Positions 41,936 through 49,870 of a stretch of 64,000 nt of DNA are shown here, piece by piece (the stretch's first letter is position 1; every line of letters begins with the position of its first letter). A model generated the notes under the pieces. The model did no database searches. It saw only the letters and a list, made by a program, of their open reading frames with translations, and had not been told where the DNA came from. Source of the DNA: Chthonomonas sp. UBA1950 (GTDB lineage: Bacteria > Armatimonadota > Fimbriimonadia > Fimbriimonadales > Fimbriimonadaceae); assembly GCA_002336105.1 (NCBI GenBank), contig DDEQ01000012.1, positions 74,464-138,463 on the forward strand, given 5' to 3'. The position numbers and the translations under genes are program-made.

Positions 41936-43930
41936 ATGAATCGAATGAGAACTGTAATTGGAATTGCTTGTTTGTTATCTGCTAAACAAGTGTTGGCGCA
42001 GCAGGATGCCAAGGACTTAGCAAAACTAGACCTTGACCAACTGATGAACATTGAGGTGACGGCGGCTACAAAGAAACTTGAAAAGCTCCAAAACATCGCC
42101 TCGGCAGTCTTTGTGATCAACCAAGACGACATAAAACACTCAGGTGCTCGCACGATTCCCGAATTGCTAAGGCTTGTGCCTGGTTTCGAGGTCGCTCAAA
42201 TCAGCGGGAACGCTTGGCGTGTTTCGGCGAGAGGTTTTAACGCCGGGTTTGGAAACAAACTTCTTGTGCTTGTTGATGGGCGGAATGTCTATACCCAACT
42301 CCATAACGGGGTGTATTGGGAATCCCTGAACATCCTTCTGGATGATATTGAGCGAATCGAAGTAGTTCGCGGTCCAGGCGGCGCTCTTTGGGGTTCGAAC
42401 GCCGTGAATGGCGTTGTCAACATCATTACCAAATCTGCCCTAGATACGTCTGAGGATCTGGTGAAGGTGTCCTACGGAAGCTCAGGACTGAATGACAATG
42501 CCTTTCGGCTTGTTCGAAGAGTCGGGGACGCCTCGGTCAGAACATACGGCATGTTTCAGGAAACACCGGAAACCCGAAACATGAAAGGTAACGCGAATGG
42601 CGACACCACAAAAAACATGCAGGGCGGTTTTCGACTAGATAGCGTTAAAGACTCTGGACAATACACCTTGCAAGGTGACATCTATTCGATCAGGGAGACT
42701 CAGAACCTTGGTCTGCCAGACGTGACTGTTCCAGGACCTAAAAAAGAAGAGTTCGATTATACGAACCACGGCGCAAGCCTAATGGGCAAGTGGCAGCGAA
42801 AATGGAGCGAGTCGGTGGCGACGAGTTTGCAGATATATTTCGACACATTTTATCGGCCGATGCCACAGCTAGAAGAGGGGCGAAACACGTTCGATGTCGA
42901 TTTTACCGGAACAAGTAAGCAGGGAAAACACTCACTGACTGTAGGTGCAAATTACCGGACTTCAAAAGGAAATACAGTTGCGTCCGAGTACACCGTGTTG
43001 TCTCCCAGTTCGCGAACAATTGACATTTGGAGTTTGTATGGACAAGACGAGATTACGCTGAAGAAAGGGCTTTCCCTCGCTTTGGGAGGCAAGGCGGAGC
43101 ACAATTCGATTTCACGACTGGAATTCCAGCCTACTGCCCGATTGCTTTTTTCCAAGAGTGACCGCGAGTCTTATTGGCTGGCAGCTTCTTCCAGTGTCAG
43201 GATCCCGGGTCAAGCAGAGCTAGATAGTCAAGCCCAATTCTACAAAACTACCGATATTTCCAGTGGGTTGCCGGTGCTCGTCAAGCTGATTGGCAGTTCA
43301 GCCTTCAAACCTGAAAGAGCGAGCACGTTTGAGTCCGGGGCGCGGTTTGTTACTTCAAAGAACTTAACCCTGGATGTCTCGACTTATCTTTCGCATTATT
43401 CTAGCCTCCGCTCGTTCACCAACTTGACGCCCAGTCTATTGACCTCTCCTGTGACTTATATTCTCCAACCAGTGCAGATAGATAATCACCTTTCCGGTGA
43501 CACTGCAGGAATTGAACTGTCGGTTCGCTTTCAACCAATGGCTCGTCTTCGCATGTCCGGAAGTTACGCCTATACCTCGCTAAGATTATCGTACGACCGC
43601 GGGCATGTGGACGCTTTGGATCTCTATGGAGATGACGGTAGGGGAGAAGGACCGAGACATTCGGCATCTATCATGGCTAACTATGATTGTATGAAAGGCT
43701 GGGCCACTGATGTCTCACTCTTTTACAAAGACCATGATATTGGTGGAACAGGTCAAGCAAATATCTCGTGGAACTTTCGAATCAGCTATGCGCCTTCCAA
43801 AGCCTTTGACATAGCTTTTGTTGGTTGTAATTTCGGGTCGAGCACCCTAAATATTCCAACGGGACGGCTTCACGAGATATTTGGTGCTTCCCTTCCTTCC
43901 GCAAGACTCGAGGCGAGGTGGCATTTCTAG
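41936..43930 (+). CDS. TonB-dependent outer membrane receptor
   Basis: Outer membrane beta-barrel receptor, 664 residues. A signal peptide (MRTVIGIACLLSAKQVLA) is followed by LDLDQLMNIEVTAATKKLEK, typical of the receptors encoded next to YfiR-like proteins. The plug domain contains VFVINQDDIKHSGART, then LVLVDGRNVY, IERIEVVRGPGGALWGSNAV and NGVVNIITK. The barrel covers residues about 165-664 and ends LEARWHF with the terminal aromatic needed for outer membrane assembly. This indicates a diderm cell. The ligand is unknown. The yfiR-like gene starts 7 bases after its stop, so the two are cotranscribed with the hybrid kinase. Confidence 0.95.
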   Translation: MNRMRTVIGIACLLSAKQVLAQQDAKDLAKLDLDQLMNIEVTAATKKLEKLQNIASAVFVINQDDIKHSGARTIPELLRLVPGFEVAQISGNAWRVSARGFNAGFGNKLLVLVDGRNVYTQLHNGVYWESLNILLDDIERIEVVRGPGGALWGSNAVNGVVNIITKSALDTSEDLVKVSYGSSGLNDNAFRLVRRVGDASVRTYGMFQETPETRNMKGNANGDTTKNMQGGFRLDSVKDSGQYTLQGDIYSIRETQNLGLPDVTVPGPKKEEFDYTNHGASLMGKWQRKWSESVATSLQIYFDTFYRPMPQLEEGRNTFDVDFTGTSKQGKHSLTVGANYRTSKGNTVASEYTVLSPSSRTIDIWSLYGQDEITLKKGLSLALGGKAEHNSISRLEFQPTARLLFSKSDRESYWLAASSSVRIPGQAELDSQAQFYKTTDISSGLPVLVKLIGSSAFKPERASTFESGARFVTSKNLTLDVSTYLSHYSSLRSFTNLTPSLLTSPVTYILQPVQIDNHLSGDTAGIELSVRFQPMARLRMSGSYAYTSLRLSYDRGHVDALDLYGDDGRGEGPRHSASIMANYDCMKGWATDVSLFYKDHDIGGTGQANISWNFRISYAPSKAFDIAFVGCNFGSSTLNIPTGRLHEIFGASLPSARLEARWHF

Positions 43931-43937
43931 AAAACCA

Positions 43938-44480
43938 ATGAGAGCGTCTCTCTTGCTACGGATATTGGTTTTTGTCGCCATTCTTGCTGGAATGTGCGAG
44001 TCAGCAGTTTACGGCAAAGATCCGCAGACCTCCCATGAGGTTATAGCCGCTATCGCTTACCGAGCCTCTACGTTTGTCGATTGGCCGGTCACTGATTCCA
44101 CAACCTTTGTTTTCGGCGTGATTGGAGATCAAACAAGTTTCGGTGCAATCCAGCGGGCGTGCGATGGTAAACAGATTTGTAATCGAATAGTAAGCGTTAT
44201 TCGACTACAAGACACATCAGAAGCGAGAAAGTGTAACGCAATCTTTGTTGATGAATCTGAAACTGAGAAGTTACCGTCAGCTTTGGCGTATACCAAAGGA
44301 CTTCCAATCCTTACATTGAGCGATATTCCAAGCGCAGTCGAAAGAGGGGCAATGATCGGACTTTTTGTTGCCGATAATCGAGTTAGGTTCAGCGTGAACA
44401 TCAAGCAATCGAAAGCTTCCAAGCTTAAGCTAAGTTCGCGTCTGGTTCAACTTGCGAAGAGTGTTATCGGAACTAACTAA
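43938..44480 (+). CDS. YfiR/DUF4154 family periplasmic protein
   Basis: A 180-residue exported protein of the YfiR/HmsC (DUF4154) family. A signal peptide (RASLLLRILVFVAILAGM) is followed by the family core: AIAYRASTFVDWP, FVFGVIGDQTSFGAI, NAIFVDESETEKL, KGLPILTLSDIPSAVERG and the terminal VRFSVNIKQSKASKLKLSSRLVQLAK. In Pseudomonas YfiR represses the periplasmic side of a diguanylate cyclase; here it would more likely act on the kinase encoded next. ATG 43938 is 7 bases past the receptor stop, and its TAA overlaps the kinase start. Confidence 0.87.
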   Translation: MRASLLLRILVFVAILAGMCESAVYGKDPQTSHEVIAAIAYRASTFVDWPVTDSTTFVFGVIGDQTSFGAIQRACDGKQICNRIVSVIRLQDTSEARKCNAIFVDESETEKLPSALAYTKGLPILTLSDIPSAVERGAMIGLFVADNRVRFSVNIKQSKASKLKLSSRLVQLAKSVIGTN

Positions 44481-46879
44481 TGAAATGGTTTTTTCGTTTG
44501 CCCGTTCGGTGGAAACTAGCTGTTATCACGTTTACTGCAGGCTTGGTATCTCTCGTTATCGCGGGTGGTGTTTTGTTCGCGCTAGATCGGGCGTTCTATC
44601 AGAGAACTAACACCAGCGACCTTCATACGTTAGCGAAGGTGATTGGATCGAATAGTATCGCTCCACTTGTTTTTGAAGACCGTCAAGCTGCGACAGAGAT
44701 TGTTGGCGCTGCAGCAATTGATGGCAGAGTACGTCAGATACAAATTTTTGACTCTAAAAACCAATTGTTTGCGAGCTACGTAAGAAGCGGAGATCGCCTA
44801 GATCGGTCCATTTCGCCACAAATGGTTAGCGGTACTAACGGTTGGGTAAGCGAAAGGATCTTTCGAAATGGGCAGCGACTAGGGACGTGCCTTATTCGAG
44901 AATCGACTCTAGCCTTTACTAATCATATGTGGAGGCGTGGAACGTCGATGGCTGTTTTGGTGTTCGTCATCGGCTGCTCAACAACTTTGCTGGCTCTATC
45001 ATTATCAGAGACTGTGAGCGGGCCTTTAGGTGTTCTGAATGCGGCAATGGCGGAAGTCTCGCGAACCAAAGATTTCTCAAAGCGAGTGAAGCCCCAGCAC
45101 AACGATGAAATTGGTGCCTTAATTCACCGATTTAACATGATGCTGGCCGAAATTGAGGATCGCGATGCTGCGCTAGAAATGAACCGCATCATGCTTGAGA
45201 AGCGGGTCGAAGAACGAACCTCCGAGCTAGCAACTCAAGTCGAGGAAACGGTACAGGCCGAGCGCGCCTTAGCGGCAGCGAATATTGAACTTGAGAAAGC
45301 GGTTGAACAGGCAAACAAACTTGCGGTTGAGGCGCAAGCGTCAAGCAAGGCCAAGAGCGAATTTTTGGCCAATATGAGCCATGAGATCCGAACTCCGATG
45401 AACGGAGTTATCGGAATGACCGAACTTCTTCTGATGCTAGAGTTAGATGAGAAACAGCACGACTACGCTGCAACAATCAAGAACTCGGCTGAAAATCTAC
45501 TGGACATCATCAACGATATCCTCGATTTTTCCAAGATGGAGGCAGGCAAACTTATTCTTGAAGAGGTTAACGTCGATATTGGAAGCATTATCGAGGAAAC
45601 AGCTGAGTTATTGGCTGCAAATGCGAGTCGTAAGGGCCTAGAACTCTTGTGTTCCGTGCCAACGGATTTGCCAATCGTGGTTGGTGACCCTACTCGAATT
45701 CGTCAGGTTATCCTCAACTTAACTGGTAACGCGGTGAAGTTCACGGAGCATGGGCATGTAGCGTTGATCATCGAACATAAACTTATTGACGATGCGAATG
45801 TTGAGCTTCATTTTGTTGTTGAGGACACGGGGATTGGAATCCCAGAATCTGCGAGGAACGGAATATTTAAGAGCTTCACCCAAGCAGATGGCAGCATGAC
45901 TCGCCAGTTTGGTGGAACGGGCCTTGGGCTAACAATATGCAAGCAAATCGTCGAGCTTAGCAACGGGGAAATCTGGTTCGATAGCGTTTTAGGCGAAGGT
46001 ACCAAGTTCCATGTCAAAGTTGTTCATCCAATCTCAAAGGCGGAGTCTATCGAACGATCATTTACGGATCTTTCCGGATTAACGATATTAGCCGTTGACG
46101 ACATCGATCTGAATACTCGAATCGTCAAACAACTTCTTGAGCCTCAAGGAGCGAAAGTCGATGTTGCTTCAAGTGGAAAGGCGGCTCTCTCGATGTTGGA
46201 GAAGGGAATTGATTATGATGTGATTCTTTTGGACATCCAAATGCCGACTATGGATGGAATTGAGACAGCACGGCAGATCAAAGAGAAATGTCGCAAAGAC
46301 ATTCCGATTCTCTCCCTTTCTTCTGTGGGATCCTCTTCAGGAATTGGAGGGGAGGCAAATCACCTCTTCTACAAGGTCATGACCAAGCCCGTAAAACGGT
46401 CTGCTTTGAGTGAAGCGATCAGTAGTGCTTGTTCGGTCCCGGTCAAGAAATCCGAACGAGTGTCTGTAGCCGAAGTTCCTTACTTAGCTTCCGGAGTCCG
46501 TGTCTTGTTAGCTGAAGACAACCTGGTCAATCAGAAGGTTGCAATGCAGCTATTAGTTCGTCAGGGATGCACTGTAGTGCCTGTCGTCAATGGCAAGTTG
46601 GCGCTTGAGGCCCTTGAAACTCAACCTTTTGATATTGTCTTCATGGATTGTCAGATGCCGGACATGGATGGCTTTGAGGCAACACACGCGATTCGATCAT
46701 CACAGAAGGACTGGTCATCAATCCCAATCATTGCCGTCACGGCGCATGCGATGCAAGGTGACCGAGAGATTTGTCTTAAAGCAGGTATGGACGATTACAT
46801 TTCGAAGCCGATCAAAGTAGTTCAGCTTCAGGATGTATTGCTGAAATGGCTCAAACATCACGGATCTGCCGCAGCCTAA
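44480..46879 (+). CDS. CHASE8-like hybrid sensor histidine kinase with two receivers
   Basis: Membrane hybrid kinase of 799 residues. TM1 (WKLAVITFTAGLVSLVIAGG) and TM2 (near 155-175) bracket a periplasmic sensor domain of the CHASE8 type (SNSIAPLVFEDRQAATEIVG). HAMP, a coiled coil and HisKA follow (His near 300, EFLANMSHEIRTPMNG), then HATPase_c with VEDTGIGIP and FGGTGLGLTI. Two receivers, REC1 (Asp near 583, VILLDIQMPTMDG) and REC2 (near 721, IVFMDCQMPDMDG), are intact. No Hpt domain or output domain is present, so a separate Hpt must carry the phosphate onward. Translation is coupled to the yfiR-like gene. The YfiR-like and TonB partners suggest it responds to an outer membrane signal. 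Confidence 0.94.
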   Translation: MKWFFRLPVRWKLAVITFTAGLVSLVIAGGVLFALDRAFYQRTNTSDLHTLAKVIGSNSIAPLVFEDRQAATEIVGAAAIDGRVRQIQIFDSKNQLFASYVRSGDRLDRSISPQMVSGTNGWVSERIFRNGQRLGTCLIRESTLAFTNHMWRRGTSMAVLVFVIGCSTTLLALSLSETVSGPLGVLNAAMAEVSRTKDFSKRVKPQHNDEIGALIHRFNMMLAEIEDRDAALEMNRIMLEKRVEERTSELATQVEETVQAERALAAANIELEKAVEQANKLAVEAQASSKAKSEFLANMSHEIRTPMNGVIGMTELLLMLELDEKQHDYAATIKNSAENLLDIINDILDFSKMEAGKLILEEVNVDIGSIIEETAELLAANASRKGLELLCSVPTDLPIVVGDPTRIRQVILNLTGNAVKFTEHGHVALIIEHKLIDDANVELHFVVEDTGIGIPESARNGIFKSFTQADGSMTRQFGGTGLGLTICKQIVELSNGEIWFDSVLGEGTKFHVKVVHPISKAESIERSFTDLSGLTILAVDDIDLNTRIVKQLLEPQGAKVDVASSGKAALSMLEKGIDYDVILLDIQMPTMDGIETARQIKEKCRKDIPILSLSSVGSSSGIGGEANHLFYKVMTKPVKRSALSEAISSACSVPVKKSERVSVAEVPYLASGVRVLLAEDNLVNQKVAMQLLVRQGCTVVPVVNGKLALEALETQPFDIVFMDCQMPDMDGFEATHAIRSSQKDWSSIPIIAVTAHAMQGDREICLKAGMDDYISKPIKVVQLQDVLLKWLKHHGSAAA

Positions 46880-46881
46880 GA

Positions 46882-47424
46882 CTAGATTTCCCTCTCACGA
46901 ACGACCAAGTTGGACCCATCGGCTTGTGTTTGGTACAGGCACAAGCTTTGTGGATTCCAACCGACAAAGATCGGTGTCTCGGTCTTCGCCATTGGTTGGA
47001 TTAGGTGGCCAACTGCCTTTGATCCCGGATTTACTCTTGCCAGAGTGATGTGCGGTTGAAACGGCTTGTCCTCGCTTTGAATTAGCGAATTTGTTAACGC
47101 TTCAACGCTCTCAACAAAACTAACAGTGGTCGCAGACTCTACTTTGGCGCATACAATCTTCGGCCGTTGGCTTGTCGGAAATCCATCGATCTGAGTTATA
47201 TCTGCTGTGATAGAAGGTATGGATATCTGCTCAATAACTCCCCACAAGAGATCAACTTTATCATCGTCAAGGTAGCCGTAAAACCGAAGAATCAGGTGGA
47301 GCCTTTCCCCAGTTAAGAAACGGACACCCTGTCGGGTGATCAGCTCTTTAAGCTTTTGATGCGTGTCGAGAACGGCTGACAATGCGTCGTCTTCTATTGG
47401 TAATGCCAAAAAAGTGCGTTTCAT
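46882..47424 (-). CDS. thpR: RNA 2',3'-cyclic phosphodiesterase (2H family, ThpR-like)
   Basis: 2H phosphoesterase of about 180 residues, expected to open 2',3'-cyclic phosphates on RNA. The second catalytic motif is intact (FQPHITLARVNPG, H-x-T). The first is HLILRFYGYL, with Ile where Thr/Ser is usual; the His is present. FLALPIEDD at the N-terminus and GERLHLILRFYG follow the family order. ATG 47424 overlaps the pseudopilin stop (ATGA); the longer frame to 47451 would run into that gene. It is separated by two bases from the convergent hybrid kinase stop. Confidence 0.87.
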   Translation of the reverse strand: MKRTFLALPIEDDALSAVLDTHQKLKELITRQGVRFLTGERLHLILRFYGYLDDDKVDLLWGVIEQISIPSITADITQIDGFPTSQRPKIVCAKVESATTVSFVESVEALTNSLIQSEDKPFQPHITLARVNPGSKAVGHLIQPMAKTETPIFVGWNPQSLCLYQTQADGSNLVVREREI

Positions 47425-48098
47425 GGATTCGTTCTGGTATCTCTCATCCATTTTGCATGCAGATCGAGCATCAGTCGATTTCGACCACCAGTGTGGGCCG
47501 CTAATCCTTTAAGATTCGCAGGTAATGAACCGATCGTCCTCGGCATATATGGGTCTACGACGAGTTCGACTTCGGCAGGTCCAGTTGGTTCTCCAACAGT
47601 CGGGTTGTTTGCCTGATGAAGATCCGCAACAGCCTCACCTTCGGTCTTTCCCCAAAGGTTGTCTAACTCGACCTTATCTGCGTCCATATGATCAAATCGC
47701 CAAAGCCAGTAGTTTGTCGGACCGAATTCTGTCGATTGTAAGACCTGTGCGGCGCTGCCTAATGTTGTCTTTTGGATACTTGGACAAATAAAGACCTGTA
47801 CTGACCTAATGTAGGGTGAGATCACCCGAACGGCCCATCCTGCTCGGGGATCTGATGCTGGCCAAGCCCAAGTTTCTGAGCCTCTTAGCTCTCGCTTGAT
47901 ATCTCGGCGATCGGGCAGCCTCTCGTCAAAATCACCTTGATAGAGGTTAAAACCTAAGCCGATTTGACGCATGTTACTAAGGCAAACCGTCTTCTTCGAT
48001 CCCATCTTAACGCTTTCAAAGACGGGAAAAAGCAATGCCGCCAAGATCGCAATAATCGCGATCACAACAAGTAGCTCAATCAGAGTGAATCCGTTAAT
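47421..48098 (-). CDS. Type IV pseudopilin-like protein with probable ATT start
   Basis: A pseudopilin of the Armatimonadota type: GFTLIELLVVIAIIAILAAL, then FPVFESVKMGSKKTVCLSN, with CLSN-x-RQIG-x-GF and a short C-terminal globule ending AAHTGGRNRLMLDLHAKW. No ATG, GTG or TTG lies near the leader; the nearest conventional start (ATG 48215) would give a 42-residue leader overlapping the isomerase gene. ATT 48098 would give MNGFTLIELL, a perfect short leader, and it overlaps the isomerase TAA stop (ATTAA). I use the ATT. The gene is cotranscribed with the SurA-like isomerase and the RNA phosphodiesterase. Confidence 0.78.
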   Translation of the reverse strand: MNGFTLIELLVVIAIIAILAALLFPVFESVKMGSKKTVCLSNMRQIGLGFNLYQGDFDERLPDRRDIKRELRGSETWAWPASDPRAGWAVRVISPYIRSVQVFICPSIQKTTLGSAAQVLQSTEFGPTNYWLWRFDHMDADKVELDNLWGKTEGEAVADLHQANNPTVGEPTGPAEVELVVDPYMPRTIGSLPANLKGLAAHTGGRNRLMLDLHAKWMRDTRTNP

Positions 48099-49068
48099 CG
48101 CCCTGTTGGGCTTTCGCGAATTGGGACTGGAGATCCTTGTACAGTCTGTTAAACAATGGCTGATTGATTTCGATTTTCGCTGCAACAGTAGCTGCCGTAA
48201 GATCCTTGAGCACATTGTTTTTTACGCCGCCTTTGTCGAGCATGAGTCTCTTTCTGAGCTGTCTCTTAAGAGTTGGGGTCAGAGGTTGTAGGGTAGACGG
48301 TTTGATCTCTTCTACGAGAAACTTCAGTTTCGTGTCAGTGCCATTGGGAGAATTGACTCCTAGCCAATCGGTTGTTTTTCCTTGGGGCGTGGCGATAATT
48401 GCGGGTTTGTAGGCAGGGGCTAGTGCTTCTTCTGGCGAGACTCCAAACTCACCACCGTTTACTTTGGTGACGTCAAGGCTGTGTGCTTTGGCGACTTCGG
48501 CGAATGCTTTGCCAGCTGCGAGCTCAGAATCAACGGCCTTTTGCTCGGTTGGATCTGCAACAACAATAACTCTCAAGCGATAGGTTCTTGGAGACGTGAA
48601 CTCAGTTGGGTTGTCTTTATAATGCTTTTCAACTTCCAAGTCAGTAATCGTAATCCCAGCGGTTCGAATTTTGAACTGAGTCAAGTCGTATTTGATGGAG
48701 TATTTCAGGTCCTCTTCTGAGCGTCCATCAGCAAGCCAGTCTGTGAGCACTTTGGGATTATCTGTGGTCACTGTTTTGAATTCAGCATCAATTTCGGGCT
48801 GAGTCGGCATGACACCCTTTGCTTTAGCCATTTGGAAAATGAGCTTTTCTGTAATCAGTTGCTTGATGGTAAGAAAACCCGCTGGCAGGTTGTTTAAACC
48901 TTGCTGGCCGCTGGCAAGATTACTAGGCAAGAATTCCATCCTGCGGTAATACTCGCTGGCTCTGATTTCGTCGCCGTTTACCGTGGCTACGACCTTCATC
49001 GGATCAATTTGAGCATTGGCTGTGCAGAGTAACACGGCTGAAATCAGGGTTAGCAGAGTCGTTTTCAA
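48094..49068 (-). CDS. SurA-like periplasmic peptidyl-prolyl isomerase
   Basis: Exported PpiC/SurA-class foldase, 324 residues. The signal peptide (LLTLISAVLLCTANA) is followed by a chaperone-like helical N-domain (VVATVNGDEIRASEYYRRM is typical of SurA_N) and a parvulin domain near 155-245 (TYRLRVIVVADPTEQKAVD, then KAHSLDVTKVNGGEFGVSPEEAL). A C-terminal helix rich in Lys/Gln follows. TTG 49068 is preceded by GGAG at eight bases. The parvulin active-site pattern is only partly conserved, so chaperone activity may dominate. It helps outer membrane or exported proteins fold. Confidence 0.88.
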   Translation of the reverse strand: MKTTLLTLISAVLLCTANAQIDPMKVVATVNGDEIRASEYYRRMEFLPSNLASGQQGLNNLPAGFLTIKQLITEKLIFQMAKAKGVMPTQPEIDAEFKTVTTDNPKVLTDWLADGRSEEDLKYSIKYDLTQFKIRTAGITITDLEVEKHYKDNPTEFTSPRTYRLRVIVVADPTEQKAVDSELAAGKAFAEVAKAHSLDVTKVNGGEFGVSPEEALAPAYKPAIIATPQGKTTDWLGVNSPNGTDTKLKFLVEEIKPSTLQPLTPTLKRQLRKRLMLDKGGVKNNVLKDLTAATVAAKIEINQPLFNRLYKDLQSQFAKAQQGD

Positions 49069-49177
49069 TCTTTGTCTCCAGGAAACAATACGTATAAATG
49101 ACCAGAGAGTTATCCTTCACTTTGCAACGATTCCGAATCAAGAAGTCGGCTTTGCGATGCATCGAAAAAGATAATGC

Positions 49178-49205
49178 CTGAAAATTGTACCGGTTGGGCT
49201 ATAGT
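49178..49205 (+). promoter_or_regulatory. Promoter of the TMEM175-family gene
   Basis: CTGAAA (49178-49183), a 16-base spacer and TATAGT (49200-49205) lie 6 bases before GTG 49212. This spacing suggests a leaderless transcript and supports the GTG over the longer TTG 49185, which would lie inside the promoter. Confidence 0.5.
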
Positions 49206-49211
49206 GCTCAG

Positions 49212-49784
49212 GTGCGAAGCGGAAGACTGGAAGCGTTTACAGATGGCGTGATGGCGATTCTCATTACCATCATGGTGCTTGAGCTGAAAGAGCCATCTGG
49301 CGCGAACTGGTCTGACCTACACTCCAGGTTGCCTGTTTTTCTCAGCTATCTGTTGAGTTTCATGTATTTAGGAATCTACTGGAACAATCATCACCATATG
49401 CTTCAGGCGACGGAACGCGTCACCGGAGCGGTGCTATGGGCTAACATGGCCTTGCTTTTTTGGTTGTCTCTCGTCCCATTTGTCACGGCCTGGGCGGGCG
49501 CAAACAACTTGGCTCCCGCACCAACCGCGTTATATGGGATTATTCTTCTTCTCGCAGCCTTAAGCTTTACGATTCTACAGGCCACGATCATCAAAGCCGA
49601 AGGACCAAACTCAATCCTGAAAAAGGCGATCGGACGCGATAGAAAGGAGTGGTTGTCGATCGCACTCTACGTCACGGCTATCGTGGTTTCTGGTTGGGTG
49701 CCATGGATGAGTTATGCGTTTTATATTATCGTTGCGCTTATTTGGCTTGTTCCAGATCGGCGGATTGAACGGTATCTCGACTGA
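49212..49784 (+). CDS. TMEM175 family (DUF1211) potassium channel
   Basis: Membrane protein of 190 residues with six helices. The family filter/gate motif RLEAFTDGVMAILITIMVLE occupies the first 25 residues (F-S/T-D-G-V/I-x-A-I). It is followed by the N-N-H-H-H loop (YLGIYWNNHHHM) and a tryptophan-rich second half. Bacterial members form tetrameric K+ leak channels. The GTG start puts the R-L-E-A-F motif at the very N-terminus, as in relatives. The promoter at 49178-49205 fits this start. Followed after 86 bases by the giant FtsX-type gene. Confidence 0.9.
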   Translation: MRSGRLEAFTDGVMAILITIMVLELKEPSGANWSDLHSRLPVFLSYLLSFMYLGIYWNNHHHMLQATERVTGAVLWANMALLFWLSLVPFVTAWAGANNLAPAPTALYGIILLLAALSFTILQATIIKAEGPNSILKKAIGRDRKEWLSIALYVTAIVVSGWVPWMSYAFYIIVALIWLVPDRRIERYLD

Positions 49785-49870
49785 TCTTGGCGGTTGACCG
49801 CTGGAAAACATCAAAAATTGAACTTAAATCGTCACAAGGATAACCCTAGCACGTCAATATGTGATTGAAG

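Noticed and set aside
49785..49870. CGGTTGACCG dyad after the TMEM175 gene as a terminator
   Set aside because: The stem is only four bases with a two-base loop and there is no T run.
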